This document shows positions 1-9,872 of a DNA stretch of 35,149 bases, in pieces (the stretch's first letter is position 1; every line of letters starts with the position of its first letter). The DNA is from Chara braunii (lineage: Eukaryota; Streptophyta; Charophyceae; Charales; Characeae), in assembly GCA_003427395.1 (NCBI GenBank), contig BFEA01000252.1:2083084-2118232 (forward strand). Direction: 5' to 3'. Made by a program: the position numbers and the translations under genes. The notes beneath the pieces are model-generated. The model was not told where the DNA came from. It worked only from the letters and a program-made list of their open reading frames with translations, and did no database searches.

Positions 1-441
1 AAACCACCAGTACCTTTGAGCGTCTTTTTCCCGATGTCTTCGATTTCCCCTGCGTGCCAATAAAAAGGACCCCACACGGGTGCGTTGTTCTTCCGAGATG
101 CTTTTTCCCGATGTCTTCGATTTCCCCTCCGTGCCAATAAAAACGACCCCGTTCGGGTGCAGCATTGTTTTTTCTCCTCTTGTGGCCTGAAACCCTAAGC
201 GCACCATATCTCACCTCAAGGACTAGCGGCCTTATCCATAACCAGTCAATGAGTCTTTGGAGAGTGATGTCGATGAAGGGCTGTCCATAAAGTGCAATTT
301 AGAACCGGCTATCGGTCGTGGAAAAAAAAGAGTATAAATATTTCTACTCGGATGAATTCGGGCGCTCCTGTACTGGTACGTACCTTTCCTAAAATTGTGG
401 CTTGTTAACAGGCACGACTTTAGGAAGTACTGGTGGTTTAA
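1..441. mobile_element. TIR element with TTAA-type ends, cut by the window edge
   Basis: The window opens with AAACCACCAGTAC, and the same sequence inverted ends at 441 (GTACTGGTGGTTTAA). Both ends match the complete 151-bp element at 479-629, so this may be a longer non-autonomous relative. The similarity between the two ends is only about 13-15 bp. The interior holds a 77-bp tandem repeat and no recognisable coding sequence. The left TTAA would lie just outside the window. It could also be two unrelated end fragments. Confidence 0.4.
24..165. repeat. Two-unit tandem repeat, period 77 bp
   Basis: The stretch starting CTTTTTCCCGATGTCTTCGA at 24 recurs at 101. Each unit continues through a GTGCCAATAAAAA segment into a GACCCC-containing, CGGGTGC-ending segment. 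The second unit is slightly diverged. No coding potential is apparent. Confidence 0.8.
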
Positions 442-478
442 TACAGAGAACTCCACATGTTGTGTTCAAAGGTCTAGT

Positions 479-629
479 TTAAACCACCAGTACTTGGGCG
501 ACACCTTAGCGTTAACGCTACGCGATTTCCGCGGCCGGCGGGCCGTCGATAAATTGAATCGACAGCCCACGCTGCTTCGATATTTGGGCGGCCGGCGCGG
601 CGCGCAGTGCCCAAGTACTGGTGGTTTAA
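479..629. mobile_element. 151-bp MITE with perfect TIRs bounded by TTAA
   Basis: A perfect inverted repeat, TTAA followed by ACCACCAGTACTTGGGC, lies at 479-499 and inverted at 609-629. The interior is GC-rich and itself partly palindromic (GCGGCCGGCGGGC against GGGCGGCCGGCGC). There is no coding sequence, so it would depend on a transposase elsewhere. TTAA at both borders is the target duplicated by piggyBac-type transposases, but the inner TIR does not start with the usual CCC, so the superfamily is uncertain. A diverged copy lies at 2709-2894. Confidence 0.75.
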
Positions 630-659
630 TGTTTTTCTCCTCTGCCCTAAGCTCCTAAT

Positions 660-1115
660 TTCCTAATTGACCCTTAGCTCCTAATTGACCCTTACCTTAT
701 CTTATCCTCAGGGATCTCATCACCCACCCCCTTGCAGATATCAGGGCTTTTTGGGCCCTTTGGTGCGTAAACAGTTAAAAAGGGTTTCACCATTGCCTCA
801 TCGTTTGGCTTTTGTGCAAACCTCTTGGTCAGACAGGAACTGATGAAGCCTCGGAGAAAGCTTCGACCTGCACGGAAATCAATTCGAGTACTTGCCACGT
901 ACCCTGAGGCGTGCCACCTGTTGGTGAGTGAGAAAACCGCCCACACCGCTGTAGTACAGGAATGGATTTCCCCACCTAACAAATTATACAAAGGAGCATT
1001 AGCTTTATGAAGGAAAAAAGAAAAAAGAAAATGACCATTTCTCGATTTATGCGTGTCATCCTTGCGCAGGGGTCAGTTTGAGAATCTGTTCGATTTCAGA
1101 TACTCGCAAGTCACT
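660..1115. other. Unassigned interval
   Basis: No gene or complete repeat was recognised. Short open frames exist on both strands (about 60-100 codons) without recognisable domains. A CTGATGA followed by a GAAGC/GCTTC stem at 840-870 resembles part of a hammerhead ribozyme but lacks the required GAAA. Confidence 0.3.
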
Positions 1116-1129
1116 CTATATATGGAGCA

Positions 1130-1400
1130 GCCCACCAGCCAAGGCCTCAATCCCGCCAGGTCTCTTACCACCACCAGGATAGTGGACTAGCCAAAGTTTT
1201 TTTTTTTTAAAAAAAAAAAAAAAGAAAGAAGAAGAAGAATATAGTACAAATGATGTCATACAAGAATTGATGTATTCCGGTTTCCAGCAGGTGATGCTCT
1301 CCACCAATAGATGGAGCGGCCCACCAGGCAAAGCCTCAATTCCGGTGGTTCTCCTACCACCACTGGGATAGAGGCCTTGCACAACTTGGTGAAGGGAGTA
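1130..1400. repeat. Two copies of a ~75-bp repeat flanking an A/T palindrome
   Basis: The segment GGAGCAGCCCACCAGCCAAG...CTCAAT (about 1122-1190) recurs as GGAGCGGCCCACCAGGCAAAG...CTCAAT (about 1312-1380). Both continue into a CTACCACCAC segment. Between them sit T12A14 (about 1197-1223) and, at 1272-1317 in reverse orientation, the core of the short SINE-like family found at 6009, 24836, 25522 and 27115. Confidence 0.6.
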
Positions 1401-1407
1401 CACTCAG

Positions 1408-1470
1408 TACAGGGGACCCCTGCAACCATAGCTATCTACCTCTCTTGGTGAAGGGAGGTTACCTCTCGAG
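1408..1470. repeat. Fragment of the GGGGACCCCTGCAA SINE body
   Basis: The segment ACAGGGGACCCCTGCAACCA followed by a CTCTTGGTGAAGGGAGGTT run matches the distal part of the tRNA-headed SINEs at 18127 and 33841. The head is absent, so this is a truncated copy. An inverted fragment is present near 3320-3355. Confidence 0.5.
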
Positions 1471-1682
1471 ATAGGTCATGAAAGATGAACGAATGCTCTT
1501 TCTTGATTCTATGGGTGGTGGTGCATCGCTGTTCTTATATGGTGGAGTGATTTGTCTGGTTAATTCCGTTAACGAACGAGACCTCAGCCTGCTAAATAGC
1601 TACACGGGGAACTTTCCTCGTGGCCAGCTCCTTAGAGAAAAAAAGAAGATGAAAGAATTTCAGACAAGAATATAGTGTAGTT

Positions 1683-2426
1683 CAGGGTTGCAGGCGTTCG
1701 GGACGGGCCGAACGCCCGAACGTTGGGGACCCCTCTCGACACGTTCGGCCGTTCGGCCGAACGCGGACCCAAAAATAAATAAATAAAATTCAAAAAATCT
1801 GAAAACAATATATGTTATGCATAAGAATAAACTAGACAACATTTGTCCCAACGTTACATCCAAATTCTTTACCAAATTTGAAATAAAAATCAACTACTAA
1901 AAATAAATAATAATGATAAAAATTAGGGGAAAACAAACGAGAATGAAATTATTGAGTGGGCGAGCACGTTTTTGACACCGCCATCTTTGGCAATTTTTCG
2001 CTTTTTTTTGGCTGTGACAAATGCCATGAAAATTTATATATCTGTAGCTTAGATAATAGAGAATTTACAAATAAAATGTGAAAAAATAATTTTTTTTTTC
2101 ATGCCCCGAAATAAAGGAAAAACAAAAAGTCAGAAGAGAGAAAAAACAACTTCAGCGAGTGGGCAAGCAAGTTTTGACAGCACCATCTTTGCCGATTTTT
2201 CATGTTTTTTTGGCTGAACAGAATGGCTTCAAAATTAACAGGGAGATACCTTACATCACAAAGAACTCACACAAAAACATTCAGAAAAAAAGAATAATAT
2301 TTAGGTGCCAAAATATATTTTTGTGGGGTCCGAACCCTTTCAGGTTCGGGCCCCGTACGGGGACCCGAACGCCCGAACGTTCGGGGGTCAGCTAGGGGCC
2401 TCCGTACGTTCGGCCTGGCAACCCTG
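1683..2426. mobile_element. hAT-like non-autonomous DNA transposon, 744 bp
   Basis: The element begins CAGGGTTGCAGGCGTTCGG and ends GGCCTGGCAACCCTG, so its termini are inverted repeats. It is flanked by a perfect 8-bp direct repeat, GTGTAGTT (1675-1682 and 2427-2434). An 8-bp duplication with CAGGG-type ends is the signature of hAT transposons. The ends are GC-rich and crowded with GTTCGG/CCGAAC motifs. The centre is A/T-rich and contains two diverged ~45-bp direct repeats (near 1953 and 2156). No transposase remains, so movement would need an enzyme in trans. A second copy lies at 5004-5771. Confidence 0.88.
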
Positions 2427-2708
2427 GTGTAGTTAAAAAAAAAAAAAAAAAAAAGTGAATAAAAAGACTGCTCGTTGCGAATCTGTGGCAAAGCTATGAA
2501 CGGATGCAAGTAATCCCGAACGAACAAAAAAAGTACCTAACAGACCTATGTTTAGAAAGGTCCCAGAATTCCAGTGGTTGTTTAAGTCAGCCTGAACCTG
2601 GCCAGTTTTACGACCAGAATTCATATTTCTCCAGCACCAATGGGTGTGGCCCGAAATCAAGATCTCTGGGCAGCTGACTTTCCCACACACTGTTTTTCAA
2701 AGCAAAAC

Positions 2709-2894
2709 TTAAACGACTAGTACACGGCCCCAGCCTTGCAGTCCGAAACTTGTCGCCACAAGAAAACGAGGCCGAAACGTCAAACGCCGCGCCCGCCATT
2801 GATAAATTAGATTGGCGGTCGCGGCGTCATTTCGCACCTCCAGAATTTGAGGTGTCAGGCCCGCGGCCCAGGTGCCCATGTACTGGTGCTTTAA
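2709..2894. mobile_element. Diverged MITE of the TTAA / ACCACCAGTAC family
   Basis: The left end TTAAACGACTAGTAC and the right end GTACTGGTGCTTTAA are diverged versions of the termini at 479-629. The interior shares a GATAAATT core and GC-rich flanks with that copy. At 186 bp it is slightly longer. TTAA is present at both borders. There is no coding sequence. Confidence 0.65.
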
Positions 2895-2949
2895 GGTCTA
2901 TCCCCACTGGTGGTGCTTTGTTCATGCTAGGAAAGCACGGGCCTGACTG

Positions 2950-3055
2950 TTCTCACGACCAGGTCCACGCTTGCTCGGCATGAACATAGTACCTGTGGGG
3001 TAACTCATGACCAGGTTCATGCTTGCCCAGCATAAATATAGTACCTGTAATGGCT
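2950..3055. repeat. Two-unit tandem repeat, period 54 bp
   Basis: ACGACCAGGTCCACGCTTGC at about 2954 is repeated as ATGACCAGGTTCATGCTTGC at about 3008. Each copy continues into a CAGCATAAATATAGTACCTG-like tail. A third partial unit may lie just upstream, ending in GCTAGGAAAGC. Confidence 0.65.
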
Positions 3056-3319
3056 GGCCTTTGACAACCAGAACACCCGGGGCTGGCGGAGCCACACTCC
3101 ACACCAAGCTTTGCCCAACTGCCAGGGTGCACTTTTGTGCTTTTTTGGCTGGCGCCACCAGCCATTGTGGTCTGGTAGCCAGGAGCCTCCAAAATTGCAG
3201 GAATAGGTGATGAAGAAATATTGCAAGGCTGGGGGCGCGTACTGGGGGGTTAAAGGCAACAAGTGATCTCTTCACCCAGAAAGAATTCCATCATCACAAT
3301 CATTTGCAGAACAGGTTGC

Positions 3320-3355
3320 TTGCAGGGGTCCCCTGTATAGCCTGAGGAGTAGTGG
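3320..3355 (-). repeat. Inverted fragment of the GGGGACCCCTGCAA SINE body
   Basis: On the minus strand this reads ACTCCTCAGGCTATACAGGG followed by GACCCCTGCAAGCAA. That matches the segment at 18113-18145 (CTCCTGAGGCTATCTAGAGG and onward) and the one at 33835. The tRNA-like head is absent. Confidence 0.5.
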
Positions 3356-3756
3356 TAGGTAGGTAATGAAAGAAAGATGTCTTCCATGCATGACATGGCA
3401 GAACGCCAGTTAAAAATATGTGAGGTGAGAGAAAAACATATGGCTGTCCCCCGATGAGGAGAAAGCAGCTTAAAAAAAAAAAAAAAAAAGCCAAGTTTCC
3501 AATGTACGCAGCAGTGGATGGTAGGTGGACCCGCTTTTTTTTTTTTTTTTCCAACCACCAGCTCTGCCGAGCCTCTTCTTCCCGAAGCGGATTTCTGCTG
3601 CACGCTGATCACAAAAGAACCTGCATGGGCACTTCTTTACTTGTGCCTGCCGCAATCAGCCATTTCCTTCCCGTAGGCTGAGCCCCAAATTTGCAGCTTC
3701 AGCGTGTCTATAGCCCTATTGAACAAAGTGACTGGAAAGGCCCTGGCCGTTCAAGC

Positions 3757-4002
3757 CACAACTCTATCGACAACCAGAAATTGGCATCCGGTGAGTTATG
3801 AGCAGGTTTTTAGGGGGGGTGACGACCAGAAGACGCAGGCGGGCCACAGTCTCACAATTTTCAAGCGACAACTTTTAAACTGCAACGCTATCCGACACCC
3901 AGAAATTGGCATCTGGTGGGTTAGGAGCGGGTTTTTGGGCGGGGCGCCGACCAGAAGGCGCAGGCAGGCCCAGTCTTACAATTTTCAAGCGCCAACTTGG
4001 CG
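3757..4002. repeat. Two-unit tandem duplication, period 125 bp
   Basis: AGAAATTGGCATCCGGTG at 3776 recurs as AGAAATTGGCATCTGGTG at 3901. Both units continue through a GACCAGAAG segment to an ACAATTTTCAAGCG end. The second unit runs into GGCGATTTTTCATGCTCAGA (about 4000-4020), which is shared with the dispersed repeat near 11710. Confidence 0.75.
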
Positions 4003-4084
4003 ATTTTTCATGCTCAGAAGAATTGACAAAAGAATCTGAAAATTTGAGATCCTGTAGATTAGGTCGTGATTCCCAAACAACCGG

Positions 4085-4925
4085 ATGAGGAATTGCGGCG
4101 CAACTGGGAGTGCCGGGCCGCTCCGCTATCGACATGGGCCGGTTCGTGAGTTGGTGGCACCTTGTCAGCACGGCTCCCTGCGAGGGAATATCGAGGAGTC
4201 GGTGTGGGCAACGGGGGTTACGGAGGCAGGCGATGGCATGAGGTTTCGTTGGTGTTTGTCTGGTGTGGCCATGGACGTGATGCTTCGGCTGAGGGTTCTT
4301 CCACCCTTGATAACCTAGGCTGAAGAGGTCTCTTGCTCCGTGCTTCATTTATGTGGTGTCGCGGGTTGACACGCTAGAGGAAGGGGAGGTTGTCGGGGTG
4401 ACTAGGATAGTCTTCATGAGATCTTGGGCATGGTAGTGGCCCTGCTCCTATGCTCCTGCATGAATCTAGTGGAGGTTGGTTGGGCAGCGCGGCCAGAAAG
4501 TGCGGAGTATCTTTTCATGCGGAGTGGGAGGAGGGAGGCTTGTTATAAGCTGGAGCGTCAAAAAGAGCTGACGGTTTCAAGCGTTCATTTGAGCTGGTTC
4601 ACTGGTTAAGGACACGGAAGCAGGTAGCGGCGCAATAATGACAGCGTCGATGGAGCAGGAGAATTTCGCACGAACATGTGTGGCGTTGCTTCGCTCTTCG
4701 CATCGGCTGCCTTTTCATCTGATTTTAATTTTGCATCTTCTAATTTCCTATATTCTTCCTTTAATCTACTGGTTACACAGTTATAAATTCAGTTTCTCAA
4801 ATTTGGAAAATAAACTCTTAATCTTATCTTCTATTTTCTGATCAGCCAAATTCTCATCTACAACACATACACACAAACATATAAATATATATAAACTTCG
4901 ACGAAAAAGTTTGTCACAGCCCCTC
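4085..4925. other. Unassigned interval
   Basis: A moderately GC-rich stretch (to about 4640) changes to A/T-rich sequence. Short open frames occur on both strands, the longest about 157 codons on the minus strand at 3875-4348, but that one overlaps the 125-bp duplication and shows no recognised domain. No gene is called. Confidence 0.3.
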
Positions 4926-5003
4926 GTTTGTTGTCCTCTTCTCTCTCTCTGCCTACGATTTACCGGGCAGTTCTGTTTGTGATGATATATATATATATAT
5001 ATA

Positions 5004-5771
5004 CAGGGTTGCCGGCGTTCGGGACGGGCCGAACACCCGAACCCGAACGGCCGAACGTTTGGGACCCCCTCTCGACGCGTTCAGACGGTCGGCCGAACGC
5101 GGAACCAAAAAAAAAAAAAAAAAAAGTGTTTCCAAAAATTCTGAAAAAAAACATATGTCATACAGACGAATAAACTAAACAACATTTGCCTCAACAGTAC
5201 ATCCAAATTCCTTACCAAATTTGAAATAAAAATCAAATACGAAAAATAAATAATATTAATGAAAATAAGAAAAAATAAAACGAGAATGAAATTATTGCGT
5301 GGCCGAGCAAGTTTTTGACACCGCCATCGTTGGCGATTTTTCATTTTTTTTTGGCTTTGTCAAATGTCATAAAAGTTTATACATATGTATTTTACATAAT
5401 AGAGAGCCTACAAATAAAGTTTGAAACAATAATATTTTTTTTTCAGGCCCCGAAATAAAGGAAAAACAAAAAGTGAAAAGAGAAAAAACACAAATTAGTA
5501 AGTGGGAAAGCAAGTTTTGACACCACCATCTTTGCCGATTTTTCATTATTGTTTGGCTCCACAGAATGACTTCAAAATTGAGCGACAGGTAGCTTACATA
5601 ACAGAGAACTCACAAAAAAAAAATCAGAAAAAAATAATATTTTTTAGGTACCAAAATATTTTTTTCGTGGGGTCCAAACCCCTTCAAGTTCGGGCCCCGT
5701 ACGGGGACCCGAACGCCCGAACGTTCGGGGGTCAGGTTAGGGGCCTCCGTACGTTCGGCCTGGCAACTCTG
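5004..5771. mobile_element. hAT-like non-autonomous DNA transposon, second copy (768 bp)
   Basis: It is collinear with 1683-2426. It opens CAGGGTTGCCGGCGTTCGGG, has an A/T-rich centre with the same internal direct repeats, and ends CGGCCTGGCAACTCTG. The 8-bp flanks are TATATATA (4996-5003) and TATGCATA (5772-5779), matching at six of eight positions, as expected for a target duplication in a TA repeat that has since mutated. The two copies differ by many substitutions and small indels, so they are not a recent segmental duplication. No transposase is present. Confidence 0.85.
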
Positions 5772-6008
5772 TATGCATATATAGATATATAGATATAACT
5801 ACGTATACTCTTGGTCACTAAGCATTTGAAACTTTACGGAAGCCCTGACGGGTTATTATCCATTCTGAATCGCTAGCACAATTCGTAGGGATCTGTTTCT
5901 ATAATTACGTATCCTTGCATTTCGACTAGAATTTCTAAAAGTCCCAAGTAAAGTTCTATCATGATTTATTTATTTTTTTAAAGAAATACAACTGAAATCA
6001 TTAGGAAT

Positions 6009-6100
6009 GGTGATAAGAACATCCATTCCTAATCACCCAGTTGAGACTCCATTCTATTGGTGGGGAGTATCACCTGCTGAAAAACGGGTTCAGCGTCCCT
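6009..6100 (+). repeat. Short SINE-like repeat (family B), copy 1
   Basis: It opens GGTGATAAGAACATCCATTC and contains CTCCATTCTATTGGTGGGGA, then CACCTGCTGAAAAACGGG and CAGCGTCCCTTG. The same order of blocks is found at 24836, 25522 and 27115. The first block resembles the 3' half of a tRNA D-arm (GGTNAGAGCATCC) and the last loosely resembles a box B, so a tRNA-related origin is possible but not demonstrated. Confidence 0.6.
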
Positions 6101-6544
6101 TGTACCCAAAAGATGTTCACAATTACAACATGCTATGAATCAAAAAAAAAAAATTAACGAAAGGATCAAAGCCACCTCTTCAGTCCTGATTGGACCGCCA
6201 TATCAGACATGCATCCCTAGCAGTTCTAATCCTCTTGATGATGAGAAATCAAACTACATTATCCCCCCCCCCCCACCCCCCCCAAACCATTGAATTTCCA
6301 CTAGAGCTAACTCTGATAGAGGGAACAGCTCGAGAAAAACATGCAGCATCTCTGAGAAACTCCCCTGGTTGAACATCGAACCAGTCATTGAACTGTAGTG
6401 AGTAACTCTTTTTAGGAATCATCCCAGACCCATTCTCATCAGGCCATACCACCTGTCAAATTCCTTGCATCTGAGATCCCCCTAACCAGTCTATTGTGAA
6501 TTGGAAAATAGATTTCTTGATATCTTTCTTTTGTGTTAAAGTTT

Positions 6545-7336
6545 TTAATTAATCTTAAGTTTAGTCCATTGCGCCCGAATTTCTGTTTCCACAAATTGTT
6601 TGATATTAAGAGAAACTTCCTTCCCTTCCATACTCACATCCTCCATTATATTTACACACCTTTTTTGCCAAATGGCCCATATGACAGCTTTCCTACCCAA
6701 GCCAAATAAATTGGACTGAAAGGATAAGAGAGACAAGTCAACCGGGTCCTATTGCCCTAGTAAAAGGGCTTTCCATTCCCACGGCCAATCAAGGTCCGTT
6801 AGTCTTCGCCAAATACAATCCCAACGATGCCACATAAGAATGGACCCTGGACATTGAGTAAAAATATGCTCAATCGTTTCTCTATATTTCCGTGAGGGAA
6901 AGGCCTTTAGACAAGCACAGCACCATGATAACGCCAAACCTCTCTGTTCCAAATTTGAATGATCAATCAACCAATCATTAGTGGGTAGACATCTATGCAT
7001 GATCTGCCATTGGAGTGAAGCGTATTTGGCTGGTCTTTCCTTGGTGAATCGAAACCATCGCACTACCCGAAACTGGTCTATGTGAATGTTGAGATGTCTT
7101 GCCCATCTATCTTGCACAATTGCTGGNACATCAACTTTGGGTCTCAACATCCTATAGGTCGCNTTGACAGTCAGGGATTGAAGCGTTCTAGGCTTACCTC
7201 TCTTTGAGACCTTCCATATCCATTCCTCAGGGTCCAATGGAAGTTCAGGTATTGGAATTTCTGGATAGTAAGCCCGCCATCCCTCAAGATTGATACCACC
7301 CGGAATTGTATGATGTAAAACCCTGATCCTGTACAA
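6545..7336 (-). pseudogene. 3' part of a LINE: zinc-binding region after reverse transcriptase
   Basis: The minus strand encodes the region that follows reverse transcriptase in plant LINEs. Visible are YASLQWQIMHRCLPTNDWLI, then a Cys pair (WCCAC), ETIEHIFTQCPGSILMWHRW, and a C-terminal VIWAIWQKRC block. Together these match the zf-RVT family. The reading frame holds from 7336 down to 6751, where an in-frame TAG interrupts it, then continues in the same frame to 6545. Two ambiguous bases fall inside (about 7127 and 7163). There is no start codon and no reverse transcriptase domain upstream, so this is a 5'-truncated, dead copy, as is usual for LINE insertions. It is in the opposite orientation to the LINE at 20.4-24.5 kb, and whether they belong to one family cannot be told. 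Confidence 0.8.
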
Positions 7337-8018
7337 CTTCTATCAAGATTTTCTAATCTTGGAACCCAAAAACTTCGGGAATTCTACTGTTATAGCCATA
7401 GATTTTGAAGACCCTTTCTGACAATTAGTTTTTGCTTCTTTTAAATTGGTGATACAAGCATGTGGTGGGAGCTGCCGAACGTTGATTGGCACAAGGGGCA
7501 GGGGAATAATTGTAACAGTTTTACTGCTGACCTGCGCTTGCTTCAGCGGGTTGTTCTTAAAGATGTAGGGTATTTTCAAGGGTTATTGCATATTTTTGAA
7601 GAGGCCCTACTTTTCCAAACTGCAATCTTCATGAAGTGATTCGACATTTTAGTGTGTCATTAATAACTGTAGTTGGCTGGATCGGATCGTTTCCGGAGGG
7701 CTGAACGATAAGAAGGGGGAGGGGGGGGGCTCCACCTTGCAGGCCATCACAAGGTGGGGGTTGAATGTCTCAAAGAGGGTAGTTATGGGGCAGGGGCTGG
7801 TGTGTGGGTCAACATCAGTCCCAGCAGAGGCAGAAATGGGCAAAGGGTGGAGGGGCATGCTTTAGGTGGGAACTGTGTGCCCCTGGGGAAAGGGGCGCAG
7901 AGGGTTGGTCCTATATTGGGGCCGAGGGAGAGCGGGAGGCTCGCCTCGGCGGAGGCAGTGTAGGGCTGAGGGGGGAGGGGGAGGGACGGGTGATCTCTCA
8001 CGAAGTCCATGGTGTTGT

Positions 8019-8301
8019 AGAGGCCAGTCACTGAGTACATAGTGATCACCTGGAGCAGTGGGTTGTGGGTGTCCTGGAATATGAGACCACCTCCCATCCC
8101 ATCCTCACCTCAATACTCCTAGCGCACTCCCTATCCCACTATCCTACCTGAGTGTGACCAGCACTCAGGACCATTATCCTACCAATGGGCAGGTAACTTG
8201 GACCGAACAGCAGTGATAGGCACCAGGGCTGATAGGTTGCCCAGCCCTGGTGGAAGCGAAATCGGACGAGCCTTGTTGAACGGGAACTTCCTAACATCCA
8301 G
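8019..8301 (-). repeat. Dispersed repeat C, copy 1 (SINE-body-like)
   Basis: It is collinear with 12339-12587. Shared blocks are AGAGGCCAGT, TACTCCTAGC, CACTATCCTACC, GTGTGACC.GCACTCAGGAC, CTTGGACCG, GACAGCAGTGA and GACGAGCCTTGT. On the minus strand the right end carries a box-B-like CGTCCGATTTCG. Copy 2 has the better preserved CGTTCGACTCCG and a tRNA-like head further along, so this is probably a headless copy of a tRNA-derived SINE. Confidence 0.6.
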
Positions 8302-8439
8302 TCTAGTATTTTTTTTCCAGTTGATTTGCCTCTCGAGGAGGTTGTAGGAATAGGTGTTATTGGGCAAGTCATCTATGATCCTGCGAAGGGTGGTCAAAAA
8401 TTCGGTGGCCCTCAAAGACCGATGCTGGAGCAACGCAGG

Positions 8440-8700
8440 GGCCAGAGCCAGATGCCGCAACTCTGTGACCTAGCTTAGTGGGGGCGTGAGGCCTGGTAGA
8501 GAGATCTGGGGGGCTGTTTGCGGGGACAGTCTCAGTGGTCATCAGGGGTCGTAACTGGAGCAATGCTGGCCGGTGCTGGAGCAAGGTGGTGCAACTCTGT
8601 AACCTAGCCTGATGGGAGCAGGCGGCCTGGAAGAGCTTCTGTTCGTGCTGAAAGCAGCCATGCTGGTGGTAGTCGTAGGTGGATTGAATAGGTTTCACGT
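8440..8700 (-). repeat. Inverted partner of the 9.4-10.7 kb repeat
   Basis: Read on the minus strand, this segment contains AGATCTCTCTACCAGGCCTC, ACGCCCCCA.TAAGCTAGGT and CACAGAGTTG. These match blocks at 9590-9625 and 10120-10140 on the plus strand. It is a diverged inverted copy with no coding content recognised. Confidence 0.5.
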
Positions 8701-8805
8701 ATCTGATTCATGGTCGGGAGGCTTTTTGACACACATATTCTAACGACTTGGTAGAGTTTGAGTTGTGGACCATGAATGTTTCTGAGTTCTTCCTTTTCTT
8801 CAATT

Positions 8806-9333
8806 GTTCTTAGCCGAAGCCGGGTAATGGCCCCAGTAGTTCATTTTTTGTATTCTGATAAGGGACGCTGGGTCCGGTTCCCAGCCGTGTTGCTCCCCAC
8901 GAATATAGATTGGAGCATCTTTCCAGGAAAAAATATCAGAAAGATGGGGGGAAATATATATTTTAGACCATGAAATAAATGCCACATCAATTCGTCACAT
9001 TTACCATTTTTGCCACTCTACAACGTGTGGCCTGACAGAAAAGTACCCCGACTTCCGCATTTTTTCACGCTCCGTAGAAGGCCTCGATAACTCTGAAAAT
9101 TGGAGGGCCTGCACAGTTGGTTGTGATCTTGCCAGGAAAAATATCTCAAAAATAAAAAAGTTACGGTAAAATAGATTCCGTTTCCTTTTTTTTTTGGGGG
9201 GGGGGGAACAAAAGCTCCAATCTGTTCGTGGGGAGCGACACGTGCTGGGAACCGGGGCCAGCATCCCATGTAAAATTTATACAAATGATTTAAAATGCCA
9301 GGGCCATTACCTGGCTTCGGCTAAGAGCAATCT
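8806..9333. mobile_element. Inverted-repeat (foldback) element with ~110-bp arms
   Basis: The left arm begins CTTAGCCGAAGCCGGGTAAT (from about 8809) and the right arm ends ATTACCTGGCTTCGGCTAAG (to about 9325). Similarity continues inward for about 100 bp, including a GGTTCCCAGC block followed by GTGTTGCTCCCCACGAA. Both arms contain the core of short repeat family B (8868-8917 and 9213-9270). The loop contains a dispersed segment (8985-9170) that recurs near 11637. No coding sequence or clear target duplication was identified. Confidence 0.65.
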
Positions 9334-9872
9334 GCGAACTTATGAAGAAAATTCAGAAAAAATCCAAGAAAAATTAGAAAAAAAGTCCTTTGAATGCTCA
9401 GAATCCCTGGAAACCCCCACAAAACACTCTAAAATTCTCTAACACTGTCTAATTCCCTGTCGGGCTCTCCCAGACCTCATGCCCCCACCCTGCTAGGTTA
9501 CAGGGCAACATAACTCACCCCAGCTCCGGCCAGCATTGTCCCAACAGCAACCCTTGGTTTTCCCTTCGAATGCCCGGCCCAAGGCATCCCCAGATCTCTC
9601 TACCAGGCCTCACGCTCCTGCCATCGACAGGTTACAAGGCAATCCCCCAGCTCCGGCCAGCGTCATTCTGGCATCGAAAAACCGCAGGTCCATGAATCTA
9701 ACAGCAACAAAGAAGCTTATAATGAGTTGCAAGAAGTACCCAGAATCCTAAGACATTCTCAGGAGAACCTCCACCTACCATTTGATGGTAATTATGAAAC
9801 AGAGAGACAAAGATCAAAAATGAAACCACCGCCAATCCAACTCAAACCCTCACTACAGGCGAGAAACTGCCG

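Noticed and set aside
838-872. Hammerhead-ribozyme-like core (CTGATGA plus a GAAGC/GCTTC stem)
   Set aside because: The conserved GAAA after the stem is absent (GACC instead) and no flanking stems I or III close, so a functional ribozyme is not supported.
3875-4348. 157-codon minus-strand frame
   Set aside because: It overlaps the 125-bp duplication and shows no recognisable domain or splice context.
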